A stretch of 64,000 nt of DNA, taken from NCBI RefSeq assembly GCF_048544455.1, contig NC_133538.1, positions 42,047,969 to 42,111,968 of the forward strand, in the 5' to 3' direction. Under the pieces are notes generated by a model, which saw only the letters and a list, made by a program, of their open reading frames with translations, was not told where the DNA came from and did not search any database. Below are positions 1 to 13,534 of this stretch, one piece after another; positions within the stretch are counted from its first letter, which is position 1, and each line of letters opens with the position of its first letter. Position numbers and translations under genes: made by a program. Source of the DNA: Silene latifolia (taxonomy: Eukaryota > Streptophyta > Magnoliopsida > Caryophyllales > Caryophyllaceae).

Positions 1-448
1 CGAAAACATGAATTAAAGAGTGCTTACCGGGTGAAATATCTGATAGGTTGGACGGAGAGTCCGGGTGAAATTAGGGTTAGGGTTTGTATTAAAAAAAGAG
101 ATGAAATTGGGGGAAGAACCCGGAATTAATGGGTAAAAAAGGGGGGTCCGAAATTGAAAACACAGATTTGGAAATTAATGATACGGTAGATCAGTTAATT
201 GTGATGTAACCAACTCCGAATTAATTGGGTCCGGTTTATTTGGTTACTACTCGTATTAGGTTTCGGTCATTGTCTTGACTCTTAATCAATTTTCTTTTCC
301 CGCCTACTTACCCACCCTCCTATGATACCCCACTTATCCTAAATATCCAGATCACTTAACCTTACGTTGTTTGTTGATGTTTGATCACAAACTCTCAATT
401 AACACAAAAAAAATCCTTTCAATCAAAATCCCTAAAAATAGCAAAAGA
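1..448. other. Unassigned AT-rich leader
   Basis: No reading frame or RNA gene is convincing here. A short TTAGGG doublet near 66-80 is too short to be telomeric. The stretch ends in a run of A-rich sequence that leads directly into the AAT array. Confidence 0.5.
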
Positions 449-1706
<1,258 letters not shown>

Positions 1707-2949
1707 CTAGACACTTATCTCTATATATAAACTTTTACAATATCTCACTTTTTAACATGACCACGGAAGTCTCTCAATCGGAAACCTAACTTCATATGCT
1801 GCTCATTCCTCTAATAATGGTCCATCGTGTGTGTTGTTGTTTGGGAGCTCCCCTTCCTTTTGCCTCTGGAAATCGTCATCTAAAATAGAAAGATTAAACA
1901 TAGTGTTACAAGAAACTTACTATATTCAATTTGAATTACCAAGAAACGCAGAGAACTCAGGTATATATCAACTGATTCATAGTCGATTGTCTATAACTCC
2001 ACATATTAATTTTACTTATATATCTTATTATATGTTTGAAACAACCACCATAAACTCCTTTTAATTTCAGTTTAAATAAAACAATAAAACGACATATTTG
2101 TCTACTAATGGATGTCAAACAACATACAAAAAAGGTACTTCATGTTCTTATAGTATACAGTTTGTTATGGAACAATTGCTAGCTCTGATAATGTTTTTTA
2201 TACATACGAAAAAATGTATTGGAATGTCTTAATGTGTTATACTGACGATTTAAAATAAATTATGTCCGACACACAATGTTGCAGGAGAATGTACCAACTA
2301 TATCTTTAATAGAACACAATTAGAAGATCATGGATTGCTAGACGATAATGACGACGGGGGTAATAGTCATAAAACCTTTTGTTTAAGAAGGTACTCAGAA
2401 AACCCTGATTATAGCAGGGTTATATTACTATTAGTTTAGTGTCTAGGCAATAGACAATAACATGTGTATATTATATTCCAGATGAAATGATGAACTACAA
2501 GAAGGTAATTAATGATGTAATCTTGCCATTAGTTGTTAAATTTAGACAACATATATATACATTCACTAACCTAAACCTATAATGTTGTCCTTCTTACGAA
2601 TGAAAGGAGCTGATTTAACATTATTTGGTGAAGGTATTGCTATTATTTATAGCATAACTACACATCTTATAACTTCAGACTTCAAGGTTTCCATATCTAT
2701 CTACACTTAATAAACCTATATTAACTTAGTCTCATCTTTTAATTTATCTAGAGTATTGGGATATTGGAGATCCACATGGTGTTGTGTGTCTTGTGGATCA
2801 ATGATACGGTACAACTAAAGGGTCAGGGAAGATAGAAAAAACCCAACCCAAAGTTCTCACTCTGTAGTATACGAGGTAAAGTGCAGCTACCATTTCTACA
2901 AGAGTCCCCTGCAACACTCAGGAACCTACTAACACATTTAAACTACATG
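1707..2949. other. AT-rich spacer, probable 5' part of a decayed Helitron
   Basis: No intact gene is visible. A candidate Helitron 5' terminus, A|TCTCTATATATAAA, begins at 1718. It resembles the A|TC start of plant Helitrons, but this assignment rests on a short AT-rich string and on the Helitron protein remnants that follow on the same strand. Confidence 0.3.
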
Positions 2950-3780
2950 GCCAAAACTACCACAACATCACAACATAGGTAGTCTACTGCCTATGGAAGG
3001 CGCATCCCCAAAGTTCACACAACTTTATATATACGACATTGAAGATGAAATCTCCAACCGAAAGCGTGTTGTAAAGTTAGTATTTTTAAGCTTATTTGTT
3101 GATTTTGCACGATTAGTTAACCGGTATACTAACATATTTAGATGACAATGTCACAGCCCAGCCAATCCAGACCCAATCCAGATCTGTATGATCATGACGT
3201 AATCTCTAAACTAAAGGACATGTAAGATAAACATAACTCTCTTGCCACCACATTCAGGATGGATGGCTAGAGACATATTTGGCTACATTGATTGCAAAAA
3301 TATCAAGCTGGGTTCTGATAGTATAAACAAAACCAATTGGAATGTGGGTAATTACGGAGATGTAAATTGAACTCGAGTATTGGAATGTGGGTAATTACGG
3401 AGATGTAAATTGAACTCGAGTTTTTAAACTTTATAAACTTCTCTGGGCTCCTAAATCATATAATAAAGTTGAAGATAGGCGCTCTGATAATGCTCATGAG
3501 AACCTTGATCAGTCTGGTGGTTTGTGCAACGGTTCTAGGTTGGTTATTGGTTAACCAACTTGGGAACCACATAATCCAAGCCACCATTATATCTGGAACA
3601 AACATAGGCAATAAGCTCATTCCTAGGATGGTTTTAAGTCCGTCAGGTACCAGTACGTTGCCCATAAGATTCCAACGGAAGACAAGTGCCAGTTATCATG
3701 TTATGCAATGACTATAAACAAAAGCCAAGGTCAGACACTTTTACATGTGGGTTAGTATCTATCGCGACCATTTTTTAGTC
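2950..3780 (+). pseudogene. Helitron replication/helicase protein remnant
   Basis: Two blocks resemble plant Helitron proteins. At 3013-3068 a frame reads LYIYDIEDEISNR, like the conserved LYIYDTENEV-type block of the Helitron N-terminal domain. At 3185-3270 a frame reads LYDHDVISKLKDM, stop, DKHNSLATTFRMDG, matching the usual 'LD..V...L..ML DEHN.L...FRMAR' block with one in-frame stop. At 3486-3715 a frame reads GGLCNGSRLVIG and, after a frame shift, NHIIQATIISGTNIG and then LIPRMVLSPSGT, which is the C-terminal part of PIF1-like Helitron helicases. A 42-base unit is tandemly duplicated at about 3338-3421 between the blocks. Stops and frame changes make this a dead copy. Family recognition is from remembered motifs and has not been tested by alignment. 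Confidence 0.7.
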
Positions 3781-4950
3781 ACGGTCAACTTTAAGTTGCC
3801 TTATATAGGGTCATAAGTGAAAGGGGATTAAAAATTCTCGTGACCAAAACCGTCGAGTGGCCTGGCAGTTGACCTTTCAATAGAAGCCTGAGAGTTGGCT
3901 CGAAACATAAGCACGGACAACTGCTACAATTTGAAACATCGAGTCCAGGACCATAAATAACACTACTGAAAATGTAGTGTACAAAGAAGCATTTCGTAAC
4001 TGATAGGGTAATGGTACTTCGATTGTATGATCTAACTTTCAGCCTTTGGATTAATTTCAGTTATTTATTGTTTAAGGCACACATCTTGTGTAACTGCTAA
4101 TAAACCACAACCCAGATGCTTATTGTTTTTTCCGTAACTTTTAAATCATCTCTTTATCTAACATAAATATGATAGGAGTAAAAGAAAAAAATTCAAGAAA
4201 AATGGAATAAAGGTCTTTCATATACCTTCGTACATCATTAAGATAATGCAGCATGTGTTTGTAGATCGATATATGAACCGACTTAATAACAACGCCTTCC
4301 ATGCTGTCATCTCATCGTTTATAAATGAAACATCAAAATCATTATAGTATTCATGTAAGTTGAATAGATTATTCACATGACAAATAAATTAAAGGTTATC
4401 AAATTAAGTTGGGTAACCATACCATGCATGCATAGAGAAGACGACGATTATTAACTGTCCGAACCACCGATGATAAGCAACCCGATTTTAGTAATGCCGA
4501 TTAAAGCAATGGAGGTATTAGAAACTCTACTAATTTTGAGATGATAAATTGGTGTATTAGGGGTTTAATTTAGGGATTTAATTGGGGCATTAGGAATTTA
4601 ATTGTGGTTCAACTGCAAGGTTTATAGATTTAATAGATATAGGAGTATCTGGGTATTTGTTGGGGTGTAAGAAGATGATAGATGATGAATGCTCACTCGG
4701 AAGCCTCGCGATGGTAAAGTAACATCTTTTTTTCTTTTTTTCCTTTTTATCTTCTTTTAATTGTCAATTTTATGGGACTAAGATATGTCTTCTATAATTT
4801 TAGGTAGTCTTTAACCTTTATTCATATGTAAGTCCGTCTTACACATATTGTATAAATTATATTTATATATAAGCACTAAAATGAACAAAAGTAATTATTT
4901 AAAAAACCGTCTTTTTTATAAACTTATGTGCGATTGTCTTACACATATAC
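3781..4950. other. AT-rich non-coding spacer
   Basis: No gene is recognised. The last five bases (TATAC, 4946-4950) are the left target-site duplication of the large Tekay-type element. The string at 4861-4888 recurs almost unchanged at 35635-35662, outside the other end of that element. Confidence 0.5.
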
Positions 4951-5349
4951 TGTGACACCCCTCGATGAAGCATCAAAAGAACTATTAAATTTAAGCGGAA
5001 AATACGATATTTTTAAAACCTTTAAAAGTTTAAAGTGCGAAATCCACCATAAGTGATCAAACGAAAATAAAAGAAAGATAATTAAGTTTTACAATTAAAA
5101 ACAAAGTGCGTTGAGGAAAAGATATCCCACGAATAAGCACAAGTCTAAAGATAGGTGAGTCTAAGAAAACGATAACTAAAGTCCAAGGGTCAACGTTCTC
5201 GCTAGCTCACACGTCTCCCCCTTATAATCTGCATCACAAACCTGTCATTCATGTAAACATGAACGCATACGATCATGGGGAGTAACTCAGGGTTCTCCCA
5301 GCCACAATATGTCAAAATACAAGTAAGCAAGAACTTAATTAAATATATT

Positions 5350-5940
5350 TGATGGGGCATATTCTGCACCCGCTGACCAAGTCAACACATTGAGCAAGGT
5401 CAAGGATATCCACAACAAGTCAACGACCTAGACAGCCTAACCGACGCAGCCTGTCTAGGTCCCGGCTGAGACAACTAGCAGTAGGGGCACACATCCGCGA
5501 ACTCATATCCAAGACCCCTCGGCGGTGAGCCAACAGGGCCCGTCGGCCTGCCATGGATCCCTCGACCGAGGGTAGATCAGTCTTTCCACCTGCTAGTCAC
5601 TTGGCCACTTGGCCACTACGTGACAAAAGGTGAAAGTCTATAAATACTCCTCTACTCTCATTGAGTAGAGGATCCACAATTTAGCCTAAGAATCACTATT
5701 CATCTAGTAACATCTTCCTTATCTCTCTACAACACATACTTAGCCAAGTAACATACAACTTAGTCCATTCGAGTTCTCGACTTGAGCGTCGGAGTGAGTA
5801 CGCTGCACAAAGCCAAGCCCTCGCCCGCTCATTGTTGCAGGAGAGGCCGAGGAGAACAATCAAGGCGAGGAAGATTCAACCAAAGACGTCATCTTACAAG
5901 CGCGGGTGGTAAACAAACTTGCTCGAATTACACCCGAACA
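5350..5940 (+). repeat. 5' LTR of the Retand-like element
   Basis: It starts TGATGGGGCATATTC and ends CCCGAACA. A TATA box (TATAAATAC) is at 5639-5647, preceded by a duplicated CTTGGCCA, so transcription probably starts near 5670. It differs from the 3' LTR mainly by single-base changes and short indels, several of which are CTG or CAG against CG. Confidence 0.9.
5639..5647 (+). promoter_or_regulatory. TATA box in the Retand-like 5' LTR
   Basis: TATAAATAC lies in a GC-richer surrounding. The same box is at 13229-13237 in the 3' LTR. It is the likely core promoter of the retroelement transcript. Confidence 0.65.
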
Positions 5941-6021
5941 ATTGGCGCCTCTGGGGGAATAGATACTAGAAGCTAGTCACATTCATTCCCAAACAAAAAA
6001 CCCACCCAAAAAGCTAAGAAG

Positions 6022-8100
6022 ATGTCGAAACAACAAGAGGTATTCGTAACTGACGAAACCGAACCCTACCAAGATGATACCGTCCACAATTCTGGTGTTG
6101 CGCAGCCCTCCACCTACTTAGTAATTCAGCCGGAATACGGGATGCCAATAATGCCGATACGCCGCTACCACCGACCGATCACCATCATGGGACATGTGGT
6201 CGAAGCAACAAAACTGAGGCTGCTTCTGGAACTAATAAGTAGTGCGCCGGCTCACACTGTCACACCGACAAGAGCGGCGGAACCCGTCCAGGAGACCAGG
6301 GCCCATAATGTGACTCCAAGAGACTTGAACGAAGCACTGGAAGAAGCTGGCCCTGTCAAGACGCCGGGAGCCCGGAGCGCTAGTGGCGGACCTAAGCCCT
6401 TCCCGCACTCACGGGAGGACGCCGCGCCGCAGCCGCCGACGAGGCATTCCCCGGAGGAGTGAAAGAAGTCCGACTTATCTAAGTCGGAGAAGAAGCCCGA
6501 CTTACCGCAGTCGGGAAGAAGCCCGACTCACCGGAGTCGGGAAGGAGTCCGACTCACCGAGTCGGAGAAAAGCCCCTCCCGCCACGGGGGGAGGAGCCGG
6601 ACTAGGGGTGCGAGGAGTCGATCGCCGCGTATCGTTCGACACACGGTCGGCAGACCTCTCGGCCGCCTCGTCCCGGATACCCCTGTGCGACTAAGCTAAA
6701 GTTGCCACCCATAGCATACAAAGGGGAAGGCGACCCAACCGACCACGTTGAGGCCTACGAGTCTCACATGTCGGTATGGGAGCAACCCGACGAGGTTTGG
6801 TGCCGAGTCTTCCCAACAACACTGCATGGGATGGCGCAAAGTTGGTACAAGGGGCTACCCGACGGGTCGGTATACTGTTACGCCGACATAAAAGACACTT
6901 TCCTGGCCCAGTACTCTTGCAACAAGAGGAGAGTCGTCGATTCATCGGACCTCCTGACTATCAAACAGGAGGGAGGCGAATCTCTCCGGAGTTACGTGAA
7001 GAGGTTCGACGCCAAGGTTCAGCAGATCCGTGAGCTGAACAGCGAGCTGGCAGCCTTCGCGCTGATGAAAGGCCTCCCAAGAGGGGACCTAAAAAATGAG
7101 CTCATCAAGTGCGGCGGCCTGAACCTGGAGTCCGCCAGGAAAATGGCCGATCAGACCATAAAAGTAGAGGACTACCACAAAACCTGGGTAGGCTCCAGCG
7201 AGGCCGGACACTCAGAAAGAAAGAGCCGCCGGGAGGACAACCTGGACGAAGGACGCCGTGACTATAATAGGTCACGGCCTGACAAATCTGTCAGGAAGCA
7301 GAACTCGGCGGGCGCCGGGGGGAGGTCGGGAACATACTACCCGAAGCAGTACAACGAGCACACCCCCCTAGTCGTGCCCGCCGTCGAGGTCTTCGCCCGA
7401 GCAAGAGCGAGAGCCGGTGGGGAAAGGCCCCCAAACCAAAGGGAGACGGTGACACGAGTCGATCGTGAATACCACGGCACACGGCCACCATACCGACGAT
7501 CACGCATCAAGAATGTCATTGAAGAGCTTATCCGGAAGGGGAGCCTCGGCAAGTATGTTGCCAAAGATCAAAAGACTGATGCCGGCGGCTCGAATAAGAA
7601 ATCCGTCTTTGAACGGATAGGTGTAATCCATGTTGTCATCGGGGGCAACGAGAACGGTGGGTCCGCTCATGGGCACAAACGGCATTTAAACGAGTTGTAT
7701 CAAGCCATCAACTTTGTGCCCAAGACAGCGGCCACCACTTCCAACATCCCCGATATGACCATTGGGAAGAAGGACTACGGGGGAGTCATCGCCCGCACAA
7801 ATGACCCACTAGTAGTCCACTTGGACATATCCAATCACCCGATCAAGAGGTGCCTAATTGACACAGCGCCTACACGAACATTATGTTCGGAATGCTTCCT
7901 AGGACTCGGCTCAAGATCAAGACTTGAGCCCCCGCACCAATCCGGTCGTATAGCTTCTCCGGGGCCGGCCTGGTACCCCTGGGATCGATCAGGTTGCCGG
8001 TCATGTTCGGCGAGGGGAATGCGGCCAAGAATGTCCTATCGGAGTTCGTGGTCATTGACGGCTCGTCCGCCTACAACGTCCTCATAGGCCGAGTCACTCC
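6022..8100 (+). pseudogene. Broken gag-protease of the Retand-like element
   Basis: The gag begins at ATG 6022 (MSKQQEVFVTDE) and must change frame near 6400-6460 and again near 6690 to continue. The third segment (6702 on) has the retrotransposon gag core: HVEAYESHMSVW, FPTTLHGMAQSWYKGL, and SLRSYVKRFDAKVQQI. Near 7850 there is a protease remnant (CLIDTAPTR where LIDTGA-type sequence is expected), and after another frame change at about 7900 the blocks SFSGAGLVPLG and VVIDGSSAYNVLIGR follow in a different frame. At 6464-6568, inside the gag region, are four ~27-bp palindromic tandem units that would encode an Arg/Ser-rich stretch. Three frame breaks make it non-functional, unless some are sequencing errors. 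Confidence 0.85.
6464..6568. repeat. Four tandem ~27-bp palindromic units
   Basis: Each unit has the form CCGACT...AGTCGG: CCGACTTATCTAAGTCGG, CCCGACTTACCGCAGTCGGG, CCCGACTCACCGGAGTCGGG and CCGACTCACCGAGTCGG. The arms are kept complementary while the loop and outer bases vary, which suggests that the fold matters or that the units spread as hairpins. Confidence 0.9.
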
Positions 8101-8349
8101 GAGCGAGGCGTACGCATGATGTCCATCCGGCCCGACACCGATGTATGTCTCGGACCGGGGGAAGCGCATAAGCTCGTCTCCAAGAACGAGAAGGACGAGG
8201 TGGTCAACACCCGGATATCCGCCGAGGGTGCAACATGCAATCCTCAAAGTGGCAAAACAACAGAGAAGGGGAAGAGCCCATCCTTTCAGCAGGAGGAAGA
8301 CCCGATGAATACCAACGTCGGCATGGTTGGAGGAACCCCGACCGACCAA

Positions 8350-8685
8350 GAAGAACCACATCCCGGCATGTGGGAAATAACTACTGACGGGCCCCCTACA
8401 GCGAACAGCTCGGGGGCCGGCATCCTTATTACCGGCCCAAGCGGGAACGTGTCTAAGCATCCCTTGAAACTTATCTCCTCGGCCTCAAACAACGGGTCCG
8501 ATTACGAGACGGTGGTAAAAACATGCTCACTATTGGTGGCCAACCAAGTCAGGAAAGAGTATAAGGCCCGAGACGATGGGATGGGAAGATACCTGGAAAG
8601 GATAAAAGCCGACACCGCCAGATTAGAGTCTTTCCAGATACAGTACACTCACAGGTCCGACGCTCTCTCAAGACACACCGGCTGA
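8350..8685 (+). pseudogene. RNase H fragment of the Retand-like pol
   Basis: The frame 8116-8685 contains WEITTDGPPTANSSGAGIL followed by LKLISSASNNGSDYE, recognisable as the additional RNase H domain of Tat-lineage gypsy elements. It closes with RYLERIKADTARLESFQIQ and SDALSRHTG, the usual end of that domain. Sequence that should encode reverse transcriptase upstream of it and integrase downstream is absent, so this is the scar of a large internal deletion. Confidence 0.75.
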
Positions 8686-8852
8686 CAGACATGGAGGGTG
8701 CGCCTTTAATACACCATTGGGACGGGCAATCTCGGAAAAATCTTGTATAGCGGCGGAGGTGCCCGAAACAATCGTGGGGCACCCCGACGCATGTTATTTC
8801 TAATGAAGAATGGTCCCAAGTTTTCCATCAAAGTGTTCATCTCCCCCATAGT

Positions 8853-9085
8853 CACTATCAAGAAGCGAGCACCGTCGTAGCCACCCCAAGAAGTAGACGC
8901 TACGGCAATCACCCTAAGAGGTAGACGCCGCAAAGAAGTCACTCCAGTGGTAGACGCCACGGCGATCACTATCAAGAAGCGCGCCGTCGCAGTCACCCCA
9001 AGAAGTAGACGCTACTACATCACCCTAAGAGGTAGACGCCGCAGCAGCCACTCCAAGTGGTAGACGCCACGCCCACGCCAAGAAG
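8853..9085. repeat. Tandem repeats downstream of the Retand-like pol remnant
   Basis: A unit of about 114 bases beginning CACTATCAAGAAGCG at 8853 starts again at 8967 and partly a third time. Inside it, shorter motifs such as AGAGGTAGACGCCGC and AGTGGTAGACGCCAC alternate. Tandem repeats in this part of the element are common in Tat/Retand and Ogre families. Confidence 0.8.
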
Positions 9086-9660
9086 CAGATAGGCCAAAAA
9101 CCTCGATTACCCCAGCTTTAAGCCGGTAGCAACGGGGAAACGAGCCCACATCTCCACATATGTACACAGCGGATAGAGCCAAAACCTTGATCACCTCGGC
9201 TAATTAAGACCAAGAGTGACAGGGGAACGAGCCAATATGCTAACATGTGTGCAACAGCAGTCAAAACGTAAACTCCGTTGCCCCCGGCAAATTAAGACCG
9301 GGAAGAGACGAGTAAAACGCGACTTGCCCTCGGCAAATTAAGACCGAGCTTAAGACGTTAAACACATTTGAGATACGCATTCTAAACCACCTCGGCCCGG
9401 CCGAAGGTAAAAAGAAGCGCTCAATTAAATAACGCAAGAAGATAAGTGAAGAGCGGTGATCAAAACCCCGGCCAAGGCCGAAGGCCAAAAAGCAAACTTC
9501 ATTGGACATAATTGCAAGGAGAATACAGACGACGGCCGTCCCCATAGGGATAAGCCAAAACTCTACCTACCAAAGTGTTACGAAATACAAGGAAAAAGAA
9601 AGCAAAAGGTTACAGACTTGTAATTTGAAGCGCCAAAAGATGGCAGGGAGAAAAGGCCTA
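9086..9660. other. Non-coding 3' region of the Retand-like element
   Basis: The phrases GGCAAATTAAGACCG and similar recur at about 9284 and 9330, with a diverged form at about 9198, again in a loosely tandem fashion. No protein homology is seen on either strand. Confidence 0.5.
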
Positions 9661-9663
9661 ATA

Positions 9664-12290
9664 ATTGGCCCCCGAACAGCTAAAGCTATCCGAGATGCCG
9701 GGTGAGCCTGGTGACGACCGCCCGTCTCCCTATGCCTGTGGCTGCCCGCCATCGGTGGGGTTAGCAGCATCGCCCTTGGTGGACGAACCAGGAGCTTCCT
9801 TGGTAGCCCCGACCTCGGTCTCAGCCTTCTTGACAACCTCGGCCTCAGCCTCAGCTTCCTTGGCCGCGTTAGCATCCTCCGCAACTATCGCCTTCTCTGC
9901 GGCCTCATCTTCCTCCCTCTTCACCCTTGCTTCCTCCTTAGCCTTCTCCTCCGTAGCCTTCTCCTTGGCCTCGAGCTTGTCATCGAACAGCTCGTCATAT
10001 TTCCCCCACGGAAAGGAGCCATCAAGAGGAAAGAGCTCCCCAATTGTTTCCCTGGCGGCTTCTTCGGACAGGTCCCGGTATTGGGTGCACATGTTAGGAA
10101 GGACAACGGTTTGGAGCATCTCAATGTCCTTCTCCCTCTGGGCAATAACAGCGTCCCCTGTTCCGATCACCTTCCCCCGGGCCTTATACCCGACCTCGGC
10201 TCTTGGTAGCTCTTAGCATTGAGGTCGGCGAGCCTCCGAAAGTGGTCACGCTCCTCCAAAGACCTAGCGGCATTGCCATCCGCAGCCTCGACCTTGGCCT
10301 TTTCAACAACTAGTGCCTTTTCGGCGTCCTCCCGAAACTTTCGTTCAAGAAGGACCGCCTTTTCGGCCTCAACCTTGGCCCTACAAGCTTCCTCCTTCGC
10401 AGCAGCAAGCTCGGTGACCGGAGCTGCTCAGGCCGAGGCGCACCTCGCCATGGCTCGAGCCTTGCTCCACAACGAGGTTACCGCCACCTCGGCCCACTTT
10501 GACAGCAACTTAACCAAGCTTAGGCCCTCCGACCTAACCTGGAGTGGGGTGGACTTCGGGAAGGATGTGACAACGGCGGCATCTTGGCCACTTGCCCGCG
10601 CAGTTTTCTTCTCGGCATGCCGCTCGACAGTATGACCCGTAGACGGCGGCGGTTGATCTACAAAAAATCCAATCAAGGCATCTGTGTCAACATACATAGA
10701 CATACCAGAGAGCCCGTCATTAGGAACGCCTAATGAGCCGGCTAAATCTGAGCCACAGGTTAGATCAGTACCAGAGGGCTTGGCCTTCTTGGTCGGATGC
10801 CCTTTATCCTTGCCGGCCTCGGCGGTAGCGGCAGTAGCAGCAGAGGCGTCAGTGACAGGGGTAGGCTCTTTCCTCTTACGAACATGAGGAGATCCCTCTG
10901 CATCGGAGTCCTCCCCAGCAATAACATCAATGACTTCCACCGTCCCTTTTTTGATCGAAGGAATGGGAGGCGGGACTGATGTCGACGCCGTCACCGCCGA
11001 TTTCTTTGTCTTCCGCGTTCGGCGCGGCATATTACCAATAACTGTCGCCCGAGCCGCCTCGATTTAAGCCTTTCACCTGATCCATGAGATCATTCGGCGG
11101 CGTTCGCGGTCACGAGCCGAGCCTTAGGGTGCTTATCAACAATCGACTTGTCTGCGCAAAGCCCCATTCTCCTAAGGATATCCTCCGACAGGTCCGGGCC
11201 AAAATGGTCTGCAAAAGAAGCAAAGCAACAGTTAAGTGGAAGGAATGAAATCAAAGTTCAAGAAACATGAACATTTAAAAATGACAGAAAGGGGCCTCAC
11301 ACCGACCCCACTCACCCTGTGCTAGGGCCGGTATGAGGCCGACGTGGCAAAGCGGAGCATCCTGGAGAATGATCTGCGTCGGAGGAATCCATCCCTTCGG
11401 CAACCCATCATCTCCCACCTCAAACAGCTTCATCGCCCGCTCCTCATCGGCGTTAAGAGGGACCTTGCTGGCATCCATCTTAAGCTTATTTGGGGTGACC
11501 CATCTGTCACGCTCCGCCTTAGTCTCACACCGCAAATTGACTTGGTGCTGGAAGGACCGGGGTAAGGGGTATTCCTCCGGAACCTCAACAAACACCCACC
11601 GATCTTTCCAGCCTTTGCAGGAAGAAAGCTTTTCAACGGAGACGTAACCCGGCTCCGTCTGCACGCTGTACCATCCGACGCGACCAGGAAACGACGGTCG
11701 AAGGTGGTGAAGCCGACGAAATAAATTAACCGTCGAAACCTCCCCCCTAAAGAGACAGAGCCGGACAAAGCCGACTATGGTCCTAACACCAACGGGTGCG
11801 GTTGGGCCACGGCAACTTTCATGGCTCTAATAATGGCCATAACGTATTCATTCGTGAGAAACCGAGCCCATACTCCAGATGTCTAATGTACACGCCGATG
11901 TAGCCCTTGGGAGGGCAACAAACCGCCTGGTCGACCCCGGGAATGACGATACTATACCCCCCGCCAAAGTAGAAGTGACGCGCGAAAGCGTCGGGACCAA
12001 ATGTTCCGGCAAATTTATGGGTCCAAGCGCGGTTAGGCAGCCTTACAGTGCATCGCCGTGATCCTCGATATACGGCCTCCCCTCATTAGGATGAGCCCTT
12101 CGCATCATCATCTTCCTCATCCTCCCAACCCTCCGAACTTCGGATTAACTTCAGGAGAAAGAGGCCTAGGACCCCTAGACCTTATCGGGATAGCCTCTAG
12201 TATCTCCTCTTCATTAAGACGCGACGGGAACCCCCGGCGCACGACTACTAGGCCGGCGTCGGCGAAGACATGGCAAAGAACAATTATTTA
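9664..12290 (-). pseudogene. Antisense ORF (aORF, Transposase_28-like) of the Retand-like element
   Basis: Three open stretches lie on the minus strand. 11664-11275 contains GWKDRWVFVEVPEEYPLPR and is typical of the 'putative gypsy type transposon' family (Transposase_28) encoded antisense in Tat/Retand elements. 11030-10428 starts MPRRTRKTKK and is a basic, nuclear-type linker region. 10170-9730 is a highly charged Ala/Glu/Lys coiled-coil tail. The first stretch has a plausible intron: donor GTGAG at 11315-11311 and acceptor TTTTGCAG ending at 11209, and coding resumes with HFGPDLSEDILRRMGL. An in-frame stop near 11110 and lack of a clear start near 12.27 kb indicate decay. The function of these aORFs is unknown. 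Confidence 0.75.
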
Positions 12291-12942
12291 ACAAAGAAAA
12301 GATCGAGAATTTGATTGTTTACCTTGGAAAAAGGGTTACGCCGAGTAGAAGTTTGAAGGCTAGAGAGAAGTTCCGTCAATGAGAGCTTAAGCAAGAAGGA
12401 AATTTTAGAGAAAATGAAATTGAGGGCCAATTTCAGGGGCTAACTACCCTATTTATAGGAAAAAGCCCATGAAGAAAGACCAATCAGGGCACAGCCCATG
12501 AAACGTCGACCAATCAAAATGACACGTGCCGGACATGCGACCACGGAATGTCAATCGTTGCAACAAATTGAACGTCAATCAATGCAACAATGACCAAGCT
12601 TCTTCAACACGCCCTTCATATCTCCGCCTATTCATCTCCCTCAGCAAATTCCTAAGTATCTGTTCTCCGCCGGCCACATGATCAACCGAGCTTGGCAGCA
12701 CCGGCCGGGGCAATCAAAGCACACCGGCACTCTCAACCTCGGGTCCACCAGCCACCGCCATCTTCTCTTCCACATTTGATGTCCATTACACATCCATGTG
12801 GAGGGGGGATAGGGTACGGCCTGTGCACGAAAGTAAGCCGAGGGAGAAGAAGCCGGGGATTTAAAATTCGTTTCTTACGCAGAATATACGCTCAACATAC
12901 ATCGGAGTCCATACCACGGCATAGACTACGCTGGGGGCAAAT
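12291..12942. other. Spacer between antisense ORF and 3' LTR
   Basis: This would include the promoter of the antisense ORF: a minus-strand TATA-like CCTATAAATAGGG lies at about 12449-12461, roughly 180 bases upstream of the antisense coding region. The polypurine tract CTGGGGGCAAAT ends at 12942. Confidence 0.55.
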
Positions 12943-13534
12943 TGATGGGGCATATTCGCACCCGCCGACCAAGTCAACACATTGAGCAAGGTCAAGGATA
13001 TCCACAACAAGTCAACGACCTAGACAGCCCTAACCGACGCAACAGCCTAGGTCCCTACCGAGACAACTAGCCAGCCGGGGCACACATCCGCGAACTCATA
13101 TCCAAGACCCCTCGGTGGTGAGCCAACAGGGCCCGTCGGCTGCCATGGATCCCTCGGCCGAGGGTAGATCGCCTTTCCACCGCTAGCCACTTGGCCACTT
13201 GGCCACTACGTGACAAAAGGTGAAAGTCTATAAATACTCCTCTACTCTCATTGAGTAGAGGATCCACAATTTAGCCTAAGAATCACTATTCATCTGGTAA
13301 CATCTTCCTTATCTCTCTACAACACATACTTAGCCAAGTAACATACAACTTAGTCCATTCGAGTTTATCGACTTGAGCGTCGGAGTGAGTACGCTGCACA
13401 AAGCCAAGCCCTCGCCCGCTCATTGTTGCAGGAGAGGCCGAGGAGAACAATCAAGGTGAGGAAGATTCAACCAAAGACGTCATCTTACAAGCGCGGGTGG
13501 TAAACAAACTTGCTCTGGAATTACACCCGGAACA
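12943..13534 (+). repeat. 3' LTR of the Retand-like element
   Basis: Same start and end as the 5' LTR (TGATGGGGCATATTC...CCCGGAACA), with TATA box at 13229-13237. The next five bases ATATT are the right target duplication, after which the Tekay LTR sequence resumes. Confidence 0.9.

Larger units (their letters stand above)
5350..13534 (+). mobile_element. Retand/Tat-like Ty3/gypsy element with deleted pol
   Basis: The element is bounded by TG...CA and by the duplication ATATT (5345-5349 and 13535-13539). The site can be checked because the other Tekay LTR shows the empty target (AACATATTGATCAT). LTRs are 591 and 592 bases. The primer-binding site starts at 5942 (TTGGCGCCTCTGGGGG) and the polypurine tract is CTGGGGGCAAAT just before 12943. 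Internally it has a broken gag, part of a protease, a fragment of an RNase H domain, a tandem-repeat zone and a long antisense ORF. Reverse transcriptase and integrase are not present, so it is an internally deleted, non-autonomous copy. The antisense ORF and gag type point to the Tat/Retand lineage. Confidence 0.87.

Noticed and set aside
60-90. Telomere-like TTAGGG repeats
   Set aside because: Only two imperfect units, and the plant repeat is TTTAGGG.
3469-3711. An 80-codon ORF as a real small gene
   Set aside because: Its sequence is a frame-shifted piece of Helitron helicase, so it is a remnant.
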